Shown piece by piece: positions 47,793-59,114 of a DNA stretch of 64,000 nt. The position numbers were made by a program, and so were the translations under genes. Below the pieces are notes generated by a model. That model had not been told where the DNA came from. It saw only the letters and a list, made by a program, of their open reading frames with translations, and did not search any database. Each line of letters starts with the position of its first letter. The stretch's first letter is position 1. This stretch comes from Margaritifera margaritifera (lineage: Eukaryota; Mollusca; Bivalvia; Unionida; Margaritiferidae), in NCBI GenBank assembly GCA_029931535.1, contig JAQPZY010001495.1, positions 1,338,001 through 1,402,000 of the forward strand, written 5' to 3'.

Positions 47793-49096
47793 TTACCTGC
47801 ATGTATAGTCCTCTTGTTGATACAATAGGTATAATCTACTTAGTGATCAATGGACATTGGGTTTGAATTTGTTTGAGGCTGGTCAGAAGAAAATATGTCC
47901 AGATCTTTTGAAGTGAACAAAACACATCATTAATCATTTTTGCTACTCCTGTAGAGAAGCCAGTAGCTACCTCAGTTGTATTGTAAGTCCTATTTATTAG
48001 TGTTTGTATGTTTATTCGACATACTTGATATCCATCATGTGCAAATTATAAGACCATAGTAATGCAAAATTCTAAACTTTTATTTTAGACTCATTCCACT
48101 AAATAAGACTAGATTGCATTTACTCCATATGTTAGTAAGCATAAAAAGATAAGCAACATACAATCATGAAGTAATAGTAACAAGGTATCATTTCATCTCA
48201 TTCACCTTGGATTATGTTATGGTGTGTTGGAGAGATTAAGGCCATGATGACCCATCATAAAGGTAAAATATTTTTTTAAACTATATGCTATATTATATAT
48301 CAGGCTGTGTACAAACATAAATAACAAAAATTCTATAGATCATTTTTAAATGGTCAATTTGTATACCAATTTCCTTTCATCCTGATAGACTGCTACTACT
48401 ACTACTACCAAGTTTGATACCCACCCAGGCCATGCCAGGTCAACTGCCACAGTGTACATTGAAAAGGCACTTAGCCCCAATTTCATCTGCATGATGTAGC
48501 CAATTATGTGTTGAATGTGTTGTTAATAACCAATCAACAACAACAACTTCTTACACAAATCTGCTACATGGACATTGAATATAGTCACTGTGAGTGTTCT
48601 ATCTACTCATCAGCAACTACTGATAGAATGATCATCAAGATTTACGAATATATTGATGCTCATGGTGGCATCTTGAAAATATTGATCAAGTTATCAATTA
48701 TAGAAATGTATGGAAGAAATGACTTCTTTCTGCAATCAAATGGAGCATTCCTATCATAGTGTAATCTTGCCAAAGATTGTTATTGTTCATGAGATTTCTA
48801 AGTGCTTTTAATCAAATTAAACATGTTTACCCTCGCTCAATACCCATAATTTGGAGAAATTTCTATAGTACTAAATACATACTATTTTGACAGGTACCAC
48901 AGAACATTCAATAAGAAAAGTGGATGTTGGGCTGTATATCCAGCTAAGAAGGAAAGGGTGTATACATACATTCCAGAGAAAAAAAGATCATCACTCGAGA
49001 GAGGCTAGCAGACAATTCGGGGATGAAGAGAACGAGATAGGCCCTCAGGATCCAAAAAGAATATCTATTCATTTGGTTCCAGTCAGCCCCAAATAA
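46755..49096 (+). pseudogene. intron-containing THAP/Kolobok-type transposase, decayed
   Basis: Exon a (46755-46979, after TTTTAG) reads GDGHMDSPSHCAQYCSYT, the first catalytic-region motif, and, after two frameshifts near 46897 and 46933, VVMDTHPEIIALM. Exon b (47340-47416) joins in phase and reads GRSFPEIKHSHDIWHEAKHL. Exon c (47878-47982) joins in phase, reading AGQKKICPDLLK, TGA in place of a Trp codon, and TKHIINHFCYSCREASSYL. An intervening exon is missing or unrecognised. The last exon (from 48894) reads RYHRTFNKKSGCWAVYPAKK and YTYIPEKK. After a frameshift, DPKRISIHLVPVSPK ends at 49096. The series matches a widespread invertebrate/fish transposase family with MDSPGH and SHDIWH boxes. 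Splice sites are canonical and phases agree, so this was a spliced gene. Stops and frameshifts mark it as dead. Confidence 0.75.
47739..47785. repeat. (AC)n microsatellite
   Basis: An AC run of about 47 bp within the intron between transposase exons b and c. Confidence 0.97.
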
Positions 49097-49439
49097 ATGC
49101 AAGAATTTGCAGCCGAGATGGTTTCAGGGAGAAAACAAAATCCGTACGAGTCTGGTGCTGTTGTTAAACTATGTGAGGGATTAAATTTTACAACTGCATG
49201 CAAATTGTTAAATTTTAATAGAATTTTGTTGGGGTTCTCAGGGTGCTCTAATCCCAATGTACATGACTTTTCAAACCCATAATAAACTTGTTTCATTGTC
49301 TTTCATAATTGATTCCCAATTTCAGCATTGCACTCATGAAACATACAATCTTCACAATTGTCACATCCTCCTCCTTCCAACCCCTTCCAAATATATTACA
49401 GGGACAAAACAAAAGTGAAATAGATATACACATGTATAT

Positions 49440-49745
49440 GGTACCAGATTGTATATTTTTTTTGGTGAGTACACAAATTCAAATATATTATGCCAGTCTG
49501 TCTGGAAGGAATCCCCTGTACTGTCCATAGGAATCCGAGTACTTGTCCCTGATCTGCCAAATACAGCAACTTGGAATAATTCATCTCTCCTCTGCATCCA
49601 GTCGGTCATAGGATAAAAAAACTGGTGATGTGCTTGGCACAGGTTCGCTTTCATCTGGTCTGCTTCCTCATCAAGAACAAACACAAGATTTCTTTACAAT
49701 CTGGCAAGTGCTAATACTGCTTCATCAAGCACTAGTAAATTGAAG
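49440..49745 (-). other. possible minus-strand exon of unknown family
   Basis: After a strong acceptor-like TTTTTTTCAG (about 49752) the minus strand reads DFNLLVLDEAVLALARL, and after a stop a second frame reads VLDEEADQMKANLCQAHHQF and [16 protein letters not shown]. Composition looks protein-like, but I recognise no domain and the frames are broken. It could be part of a nested element. Confidence 0.25.
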
Positions 49746-50744
49746 TCCTGAAAAAAAGATTCAGTTCTTCTGAACCTAATGTTATGAAGCAATAAAACTG
49801 TCATCTTCTCATTTTATATCTTTCATTTAAAATGAACTAATGGATTAATCAACATAACGCCAAGAAATGTTGACAAGCTGATGCTTTATAATCTCAATTT
49901 TACTGTGGCAACAACAAAAGAAATAGATTGCATTCAAGCTGAAGTATATAATTGCTGTCATAAATAGAGTTTTATGAAGATAGCATAGCTTGATGGTAAA
50001 CAGTTTCTTTTCATTTATTATTGCATTTTAGCATTGCAGTTTCAGTACTTAAATAGTTTCCCTTTTAAGATACAAGTAGCAATGTATACAAAAAACAATA
50101 TTTTGTTATGAAGGCTGTTTTTTATGCATGGCAGTGAAGAAAAAGTTGTATGTGACCAAAACCCAGAAATAACGATGGAACTGGATTTGTGTATTTATAT
50201 TTATTGGGCCTACTACATGGATTTAATGTTGTAAGATGGATATATTGACAGTGAATAAGGCAGAACTCTGACATCTTTTTAGGGTGGAGTAAAGATATAT
50301 CTAGGTGCAAATGACTGTAGCACACATTCATCTGGTAGTACATAGGGATATAAATGTAAAGTACATTGGCTGATTATAAAAACTGAGATACATTTAAGTG
50401 TAGAAGATTTTAGCGGGTAATGTTTAAGTGCAGTTCTTACTTGACTTTATGCAGCATTTCTTTTCCCTTTCAGTGGGCATGTGTCTGCATCTAGGGTAGA
50501 CACACCAGTCTGCAATGTTTGCTGATGGTTAGGGCTGATATCTACCTTTCTGCCTCTCTGCTGGTGCATTGCTGTCAATATGAGGGCTGGGTGGTTCTCT
50601 AGCACCACCAAAAGAAGTTCTCTTGCCCTCTCTACACTTACTCCTGATATGATTTCCTACAAAAATATATAAAAAAAATTAATAATGGCATATCTTTACA
50701 GAAATAAATAATTTCAATAAGTTTTGTCAGATGATGCTGCTACC

Positions 50745-51865
50745 TAGTAGAATAAAACAAAGCTGGTATGATTAATTAGCAGTGTTTTAAATGGCTTCCT
50801 TGGGTTGTGTTTACTTAAACCAGATCCTCATGAATGACTCACCCTACGATTGTAATCCAGCGAATCAATCCAATTAAATTAATGAAAGGCACTTTACCGA
50901 CATTAATGTCGGTTCCCTTTATGAACTGATTAAATGGCAGTGATGATTCTTTAATTTTTAATTGATTATACAGAGGATTAACTTCCACATCCGATATTGC
51001 ATTTGAAATGCAACAATTTCGCTAATTAAGAAGCTGTCTCTGTTCATGTCTGAAGGACAAAATGTATGTTATGATCACTTTATAAGTAGTTGTCAAGCAA
51101 GGTGATATGTACTATGTGTATACAATGAGTTTACTAAATTATTTTTTCAAGGAATTTGTAAGGAAGAGTTGGAGAAGGAAAATTAATGTGAAAGTGGAGG
51201 GGTAAAACGTAAGACTACCACGGAGTGTGAGCTAACTATTTCTCCAAAGAGACATAAGCCAGACTCTGTGGCAAAAAAAAAAGGCAAATATGACACTACC
51301 AAGAGACTGAGAAATTTCAGCCACATTGGGTTAATAGTTATTCCTGGCTTGAATTCATTGACTCAGCAGCAAAAAGTCTGACAGTTATTGCAAACAATGT
51401 CCCAAACTGGCACAGGTTGGAAATTCAACCAGTGTATTTGTCAATGGAACTGACAAATTCAGGATTAAACCAATCAAGTCTCACAACACTTCTGGGCCTC
51501 ACAGGCATGTGCACTTAGGGAAAGTCTGAATTAAAGTAAATTCCTTTCCATTCTTGCTGATGGAAGTACTAATGCTACCGTATTAGAGCAAGAAATAGTG
51601 CACATAAGATACCTGGACAATGGAAAACGTAAACCTCTGATGTAGCAAAATGTATAACATCAACCTGTGTTTTTGAAAAATGACATTCTTTTAAGAAATA
51701 AATATGTTGTACATTTTTTCGTTTTTTATTTCTATGGATTAAAGTGCAAACATCTCATCAAATTTTGACAAGTGATTTAAATTTGGGACAAGTGAAAAGG
51801 TAGGAGTGACAAGTGAATTTTCTGAAACCACTTAAAGTGGATGAAAATATTTTTGCTTAGCCCTG
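50745..51865 (+). mobile_element. hAT-type transposon remnant, copy 1
   Basis: This copy shares most of its length with the element at 61290-62500, including its 3' end GCTTAGCCCTG at 51865, but its 5' end is truncated. The plus strand retains a decayed BED/TTF-like zinc finger (SDSYCKQCPKLAQVG, then FRIKPIKSHNTSGPHRHVH) at about 51376-51520. In another frame it reads ILADGSTNATVLEQEIVHIR near 51555, which resembles the first catalytic segment (ADGSTD) of hAT transposases such as the KIAA1586/ZMYM-like group. Frameshifts and stops throughout show that it is inactive. Confidence 0.7.
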
Positions 51866-52079
51866 TATACAAATTATTATATGGTGAGATCATAATAGTT
51901 TACAAATAGCGACCCAGCGGCCAAGTCATGCGTGTATGCGTGTACTTTGGGTTGTAATGATGGTAGAAATCATGCAAAGGGCCTTTTTCAGTTTCATATC
52001 TGAATTCACCTCTCCATGCCTTGTCATTTTATATGTGAATATAATATGGGGATGCCAAGTCTCCATGTTAGGAGCAGGG

Positions 52080-52391
52080 GCAAATGTGTGGATGGTGTTG
52101 GTAAGGACAGACACTGAAGCAAATGTGTGGATGGTGTTGGTAAGGACAGACACTGAAGCAAATGTGTGGATGGTGTTGGTAAGGACAGACACTGAAGCAA
52201 ATGTGTGGATGGTGTTGGTAAGGACAGACACTGAAGCAAATGTGTGGATGGTGTTGGTAAGGACAGACACTGAAGCAAATGTGTGGATGGTGTTGGTAAG
52301 GACAGACACTGAAGCAAATGTGTGGATGGTGTTGGTAAGGACAGACACTGAAGCAAATGTGTGGATGGTGTTGGTAAGGACAGACACTGAA
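52080..52391. repeat. 39-bp minisatellite, eight identical copies
   Basis: Eight head-to-tail copies of a 39-bp unit (GCAAATGTGTGGATGGTG, then TTGGTAAGGACAGACACTGAA), identical as read, followed by a partial ninth. The unit is a multiple of three, so open frames run through the array on both strands. None is supported as a gene. Perfect identity suggests very recent expansion or ongoing homogenisation. Confidence 0.96.
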
Positions 52392-53146
52392 GCAAATGTT
52401 AATTGCACAGTATATGAATTTGTATCTTGGTGCCAAAAAGGATCTGCTATTATGGTTATAATAAGGACATCTCAATGGTTTAAAAGTTATGACCTTGGGA
52501 CTAATTCCAGGTAGTGGGGACTAATATCATTTGCACATCTGATTTGTCTTTTCCTGCACAGTAAGTGTTTATATGATTAATGGCTGGTAATCTCTATCTC
52601 TATATAGTTTTCAAGCTATTATCCATAGATTAAGTCCCATGGAAAGGGGTGGGGGTGGGAATAAATCCACAGGCAAATTTCAACTGCATATCTGATTATG
52701 TCTAAAAACATGTCAATGGTTGTCAGTTCTGTAATAAAATTTTCATTTACATATATTGTAATGGTAATGCCACTTTTTGGCCTTTTGATCACCTCTCTGG
52801 GGTCCGTGTGTGTGTGTGTGTTTGCAACTAAAAACATAATATGTGTCATTCCACTTCAAATAACGGGAGAATATTCTACTAGGTTTTGTCTATTACAGAT
52901 GGAAGCAATCATAACGTCTCATCCAATTTTTTTATAAAGTGTGTGGCTAACTAGAAATAGTATGTGTTTTGTTTGGGATAATAAATATGGTAGCTCAAAA
53001 GGTCTAAGCAAATTAAATGTTTTCCAGTTGAAATAATTCCCTGTCTTCAGCCTTTCAACTGTGACATTTATTATCAATTAAAAAATATTTGACATTTACA
53101 GAGAAAGAACAAATTCTACACTGCATGAACTTGTACTTGTGTTACA

Positions 53147-53149
53147 ATC

Positions 53150-53225
<76 letters not shown>
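53147..53225. repeat. (TA)n microsatellite split by a pogo element
   Basis: A TA run of about 78 bp that abuts the left end of the pogo-like element. A further TA run (54071-54091) abuts its right end. Confidence 0.97.
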
Positions 53226-53227
<2 letters not shown>

Positions 53228-53230
<3 letters not shown>

Positions 53231-54070
53231 TAAAACCTGTCATGAGCGACCTCTGCTATGAGCAACCACCTGTCATGAGCGACCACAATCGTAATGCACG
53301 GATCGATATTATTATATGACCACACTGATTATAGCCCACACGCAAGCCGTGATCTGTTCACCTTAGTGCAGCCGGTTACACCATTTGTTTATAGAGTTAA
53401 TCTCTTTGTGTCGTCGGTGAATTAAGCCTTTGAATTTTGTCTCAAAATAAATTTATTCTGCTTCTGGACGAGTTTATTATGTCTTTTTATTTATTCATTG
53501 GTACATATACATTGTATATGTATTCCATATTTCCCCAAAGCCTGATCAAAACTGCTACAGTCGTTATTACAATTGATTATTATAACATTAACACCTAGCA
53601 CCTTAATAAAAGTGGCAGAAGCTCCAACGAAAAAGAGACAAATTCTAACACTGGAGGAAAGAATTAATATAATTGAAAGAAGTGAAAAAGGAGAGACCAT
53701 TTGCAACATAGCAGCCAGTTGAAACGTTGGTAAAACTAAAATTTAGGGTGTTATAAAAGTCAAGGAGTCAATTAGAAATGAATTCATATGCTAGTACTAA
53801 TATAAATGTGATTCATGTTTAATGATAGATGTATAACTTTATTGCAATATAAAATTATTTTCAGATAAATGCATGCAATATTTTAACAAGAACTATGAAC
53901 AAAGAATACAATAAATGTACGTGATTGTGTTTATTTTTCCTTCTTAAACAGTGCTGAATTTCGACCATGGAAATTGGTCTTTTTGTACAAACCTGTTATG
54001 AGAGACCACCTGTCTTGAGAGACCGCTTTTTGTTGGCAGAAGGGGCGGTCTCTCAAGACAGGTTTTACTG
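53228..54070 (+). mobile_element. pogo/Tigger-type transposon, internally deleted
   Basis: Inverted ends CAGTAAAACCTGTC (53228) and GACAGGTTTTACTG (to 54070) flank subterminal repeats of the GAGCGACCAC / GAGAGACCAC kind near both ends. TA dinucleotides lie on both sides, as in Tc1/mariner/pogo insertions. The plus strand at 53612-53790 reads TKKRQILTLEERINIIERSE, KGETICNIAAS, TGA, NVGKTKI, TAG, GVIKVKESI. This is the CENP-B-type helix-turn-helix of pogo transposases with two stops. The DDE domain is absent. At 843 bp it is a short, dead derivative. Confidence 0.85.
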
Positions 54071-54099
54071 TATATATATATATATATATATCTCAGTTT

Positions 54100-57000
54100 A
54101 GCGGCCACTTGTATCTCTACCAATAACTATAACGTACGATAAATTCATGACTATGAACATGAGTGTATTTCATCTGCATTTTGTTTTGGCGTTACTTGAT
54201 TTCTTTGATATTGTACTGAACATGAATAATATTTTAGTGCAATTACAGCTTTCCATGTATTCTAGTTTCCTTAGTAAATTTTTCACCCATTAATCAGAAA
54301 GTGGAATGTTTCTAAATGCTGAGCTATATGTAGTAAACCCTTTATCCAGTATATCAAGATTCTTTTTACTTTCTTTTGTCTTTCTATGATATTTCTATAC
54401 TTTACTGGGCCAGTGAAATTATATATTCATAGCTTCATTCGAGCTTTCCTTGTCTGAACAATATTCAGGGCTTCATCAGCTGTTTCTAGGACCTCCTCTT
54501 TACCTACCAATACTTCTTTTACCACCTCTTTCCCTTGCAACTCTCCCTCTTTCAGATTTTCCCCATATGTTATCCCCAACTTCTGACTCCTCAAACAAAT
54601 TTGATGAACCTGAACTCTGACTTTCTTCTGTCTGAAACATATTGTATGGTACAAGTGTAATTATTTATCTCAACAGGAGTTTTCCTTTATAACATGTATG
54701 AACATAATTCAAACAGAAGGCTTTTTTCCCTTTGAATCCCACACTAATAAATTTACATATAATAAAGTACATATGAAAAGATGAAATTATTCTGATATAT
54801 TACAAAACTGAACTGATTGCAACATAAAAACTGTTCAGATTTGTTATGTTCACACTTTAGTGCTGGGGCCACAGTGAAATCCTCTTCCTGTTGGTCAATA
54901 GTTTTGTCTGTTTATCTATGCCTAAACCTCAGGATATAATTTTCATCAAACTTGATAAATCACTTGTACATATAGTACCTAACTATCAGCATGAGGGCTT
55001 TCTCCACCTTCCTGCATGGTTGCTGGGAATGGTCAAAGGCCAAATATAGAATCATTTCAATTTCAGATAAATTTTGTATTTTCAACAGAACTATATCTGC
55101 AGCCATATACCGATATATAATGTATGTGATGCATTTTGGGTTGTGACACAGTCTGGGCGAAATTTTTAATCAAAAGTGATGCAGATACAGCATGTTGAGC
55201 CACATGCAAGTAGCAAAAAGTTTCAATTAAATTGAAAACTGCACAAGAAAATATGTATATATGACACTGATGATTTTACTTCAAATAAGAAAATAAAAGA
55301 GTAGTCCTAACTTCTATATTGTATATACAGGGGTCACGCTACCAGGCAAAGTGGGCGAGTAAGTCGCCGAAAAAATGTTAACTTCGCCTTCTTCTATTAG
55401 GAAAGTGAAAATGACTTTGCCCTGTCATATTTTTTTTACATCTACACCGAGTGACAGCAGTTTATGGCCAAGTTGTTGTTAAGCCCCAGGCGAACTGGAT
55501 TGCATGTTGCCTTGGCAGGTGTTCATACCAACTGTGTCAATGAAAACTCTTGCACATTCAGGGGCATGAATTAACTCTATCCCCCTGCAATATATCGCTG
55601 CCTGGTTTCTGCAAGTTGTCATATGATGATGAAAACTTAATCTGTGTTTCGAAACTAAATCATCTATATGTAAATAACAATTTGTGTTTTGAGAATAGAA
55701 TTAATGAAAGCACATTCTAAATGTATATTTTGAAGATTTGAAGTGCCGTGCTTGCATTATTTTCTTCATAAACCGTAAGTGAACCTGCTAAGGGGTAATA
55801 ATGGCGGACATCACTGCCTTCGAAGTAACTCTTCAATAGACTGTTTTCGTAATTCACTGGGCACATAAATTTAAGGAAATTATACAATTCGTAGAAAGCA
55901 AAGTATACCTATTATGTGATAAAAGATTTAGCCCAAACATAACAATTTGTTGGTCAGAAACGTATGGAACAATGCTTGTGTAATCGATAAGCGCTGTAAC
56001 TTAAGATCAAGGTTGTTTTCTTACATCACTCATTTGTGTGAAAATACGAGAAAAAGTAGCAAAGATTTAACCAATACACAATGTTATTATGAGTACTTAG
56101 ACAAGTATTAAAACCATGCACTTTCAATCCTATGAAGGGATTGTTGTAATGAAGTTTGAAAGTGAGTGGTCATAGGAAGAAAGTCCCTATTTCTAAAAAT
56201 AGATGCATCTACATTTAAAAACTTCACCAAAGAATGAGTCAAAAGATTCACATTTAATTTAGAATCAGCTCCCAAAAATGCTTTTGTAAAGTTGAGATTA
56301 CTTATCAGCTCTCATGTGCATGTTATAGCCTAATATAGGGGTTGTTTAAACTAGTGTAGAAATGTTTTCGACTGCCATTTTCTAGTGAAGAAACTAACAA
56401 TAAATAAACTTTGTTCTTTAAGTGACAGTCACCTAAGTATTTTTACCTATTTGTAATTACAATACTGTAATCTAGGTACTCCTGTCAGTTAAAATTAATT
56501 ACAATGTGTAGTTTCTACAATGTTTTTTTGAAGTCATATGGTCAAAATACATTGCATATTTCTCTCCATCTAAACATACACTTTCAAGTATGAATACACT
56601 GAATATGAGTATGATACATTCATACACTTACAAAATGTGTTTATAATATACATACAACATAGATAATTTTCAACTTGAAGATAAAGTATTGCTTGAAACC
56701 AATGTTAAATGCAAATATGAATAATGAAAAGTACAGGACACAGTTCAAATAAGATAACCAGAGCACACACACACACACTATATAAATTTATTGTGTTTCT
56801 TGCTATGGTGCCACTTCTCCCTGGTCTGCTCTCACTTCTCCCTATTCTGTCCACTGATGTGAAATGCAAACTAACTATTCTGGAGTTCCTTTTAACCGTT
56901 ATTATGTTGTGGAAAGTATGGAATTATGTACATAATCATAATAAAGTGACTATTTTTCTCACACCCACAGGCTTACTTAAATATGCAACATATTATAAAA

Positions 57001-57580
57001 GCCCTTGTAAAGTACAGCATTGCCATTTGGGTACAATATTAACAAAAAATCATCTTAGTATAAGAATTTGGTTTACTTGTGAGAAATGGGACTTAATTAG
57101 ACTGCATTGGCTTTAGATTCAGAGAGATGTTCCTCACACTATGATATATAAAAGATATGATTAAACATAGTGTGTTGTTTAAAGTTGGATCTTGAAAATC
57201 TCATGTTTACTGTCTGTCAATTTTTTTTTAATAAACTGCTACTGGGTTATAGTGAAATTAGATATTAAGACAGATGTATACTATTGAAAAAATATACTAT
57301 TGTAAGATGTACCAAAATATGTGTCATCTATAAAAACATACATAAGATAAGAAAGCATAGCAAACCTTTGACAAGCAAAAGCTCAAGTCCTTGGGACTTC
57401 TATGACATATATAAGGGTTTATTGAAAATAAACTGGAATTAGGTATGTGGATTTTCTGCTGGTGGGAAAACTTTTAAAAGATATGATATTTAGTACCATG
57501 GGCAAAAAATAATGAGTTACCAGTATGAGTTACAACACCAAGACTCCCTTGATAAGCTTGTGCATTTGAAGTGAAACAGG
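54100..57580. other. about 3.5 kb with no supported gene
   Basis: A minus-strand stretch at about 54520-54645 after a TTTCAG acceptor reads EESQSSGSSNLFEESEVGD and ends near a GTAGGT donor, a possible exon at best. An apparent CAGGGG...CCCTG pair at 55329-55422 lacks a target duplication. Otherwise the sequence is AT-rich and featureless. Confidence 0.4.
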
Positions 57581-57590
57581 TGGTAACACT

Positions 57591-57699
57591 CGTAGTCTTA
57601 CAATGTAAGACATCCACTCTGATATTTATGAGAGGGACTGGCTGACCCGTTACTATAATAAATATCAACGTCTTACATAGTAAGACTAGACTGTACTCG
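57591..57699. repeat. imperfect hairpin with repeated GTCTTAC..GTAAGAC cores
   Basis: Sequence at 57591-57629 pairs with 57658-57699 (shared GTCTTAC-AT-GTAAGAC and ATAAATATCA blocks, complemented) around a loop of about 28 bases. Each stem contains its own near-palindrome, GTCTTACATAGTAAGAC. It may be a small fold-back element near the right end of the Kolobok-type region. Confidence 0.55.
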
Positions 57700-58603
57700 T
57701 AAATTCAAATCAAGTCTAAAGGGATGTGGGAGATTGTTGCATGCGCCAGTAAATTATTTCTAGTTATAAGATGATAATGATATTGTTAAAACCGTACACA
57801 CATAATTCACATTACTGAAAAATGTGATATGTAAATTAGTAAATTGTCCATGGAAACCTCCCCCAGCCCGCTATCTTTGCTTTTCCAAGTCCTCATCAGT
57901 TAATGTTTACATTGCAAAGTTTGCTTTGCTGGCATATGATAGTTCACAAGAAGAAGTAATTCATAAAGCATTGTTCAATACAATCATCAATAACTTGCTA
58001 TCAAATATATATTCCTAAATATTCTGAACAAAACCTCCCCATGCAGTAAACACATTAACGTTGACATCCTGACAATGTGTTCTACGTCACGTCTATTGGT
58101 GTGGGCATGTTTTGATTTGAATAATTTCTTCTTTGGAAACAACAAATTTGAGTTTGGAAAACAGATTTGTTGCAAGCGGTAAAATCAAGATGGCGATTGA
58201 TTGCGAGACCGTGTAGGAAAGGAATATTCGGCAACTGATAATAACATAATTACATCAGTGTATATTGTCTGATATGTCTCAGGGAAAGATTTATACAAAA
58301 AACAATCAATTCAGAGTGTTAAAACTGCATGTTGTAATTCTCGAAAATTACAGACATTGCTGCTTTAAAGGGCAGAGGTAGTGGGGAACAGCCCTACATT
58401 TCTATCTAGCTTGAGCAGTGAATTATATAACAAGAAAGTATGAGACAACGCTAAGGTTGAAACAATATTCGAGTCCAAGAGAGATGAGGACTGAGCTTGC
58501 GTAACATTACCGTTCTCTCTGGAATAATGAGACAGTACAATCAACTGTGGCAAATCATTTTAAATTTTTCAAGAAGACTTTTATATTACAGCTTGCAGAT
58601 TAC

Positions 58604-58831
58604 CCAGGTTTTAACACGCGAATGTATATAATTTTTGTCTCTGTGGGGGTGAGGTAGGATCGTGTATGATCTGTTGACTTCATCTTTCCCCTGTTGCTCG
58701 TCTTCTACGCATTCCGACTCAGAATCCGATGATTCAGCGTCGTCTTCGTTGTTGTCAGGCATAGGCTCGTACATACAGGGCTGAGCAGTAAATTCGTTTT
58801 CAATTGTTTCATCTAAAAGTTCCCCATCCAT
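58604..58831 (-). pseudogene. first coding exon of the P2X7-ballast-like gene
   Basis: From ATG at 58831 (an in-frame ATG also exists at 58858) the minus strand reads MDGELLDETIENEFTAQPCM, then YEPMPDNNEDDAESSDSESE, a strongly acidic serine-rich stretch. It ends VKTW at a donor CTGG|GTAATC (58604/58603). An N-terminal YxYEP motif followed by an acidic run and then W-C is the usual lead-in to P2X7-ballast-like zinc domains. The next exon with that domain is at 43305-43523. Joining the two by the obvious splice sites leaves one extra base, and a stop follows in exon 2, so the gene is probably dead. The Kolobok-type element occupies what would be a 0.7-kb intron. TATA-like GTATATACT lies about 45 bases before the ATG. 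Confidence 0.55.
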
Positions 58832-59114
58832 AGTTTCTAGTGTTCTTTTCAACAGCAAGAAGTATATACTTTCTCTTTTGGGGATAAATGTACATCATTT
58901 CCGGTTGGTGTCCTCTATAGTGGGAAATCTCAGATAAGGGGAGGTAACAGCGTTGTATATCGCTATTTCAAGTAATTAAATAATTATTTCATCTTTACAC
59001 TTTATATTTTTCATTCTTTTTGTGCGAGTATAAACATATTTTATCAGGTTATTTAAATTTGATGTAAAGAAAATAATAGAGTATGGTATGTGACCTTTAA
59101 TCTATCAAATTTAA

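Larger units (their letters stand above)
43954..58364 (+). mobile_element. probable Kolobok-type transposon, 14.4 kb with nested inserts
   Basis: TTAA at 43950-43953 and 58365-58368 borders identical inverted ends. Including the TTAA, the first 25 bases match perfectly, beginning TTAAAGCAGCAATGTCTG. TTAA target sites are used by Kolobok and piggyBac elements, and the enclosed plus-strand transposase remnant is of the THAP/Kolobok kind. Nested inside are a GGACGTCC MITE, an RTE LINE tail, a hAT derivative, a 39-bp x 8 array and a pogo element, which explain the size. One caution: GACCGCTTTAA at about 44117-44127 partly mirrors the left end, so that end might belong to a separate 180-bp MITE. 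Confidence 0.6.

Noticed and set aside
51926..52514. Long frames on both strands over the 39-bp array
   Set aside because: Same reason: repeat-length artefact.
54427..54654. Minus-strand frame with a possible acceptor and donor
   Set aside because: Two frames look equally coding-like and neither matches a family. Mentioned only as a weak possibility.
55329..55422. CAGGGG...GCCCTG pair suggesting a MITE
   Set aside because: The inverted match is only a few bases and the flanking octamers do not agree.
56724..57116. 130-residue plus-strand frame
   Set aside because: Starts in an AC run, has low-complexity hydrophobic composition and no splice or domain evidence.
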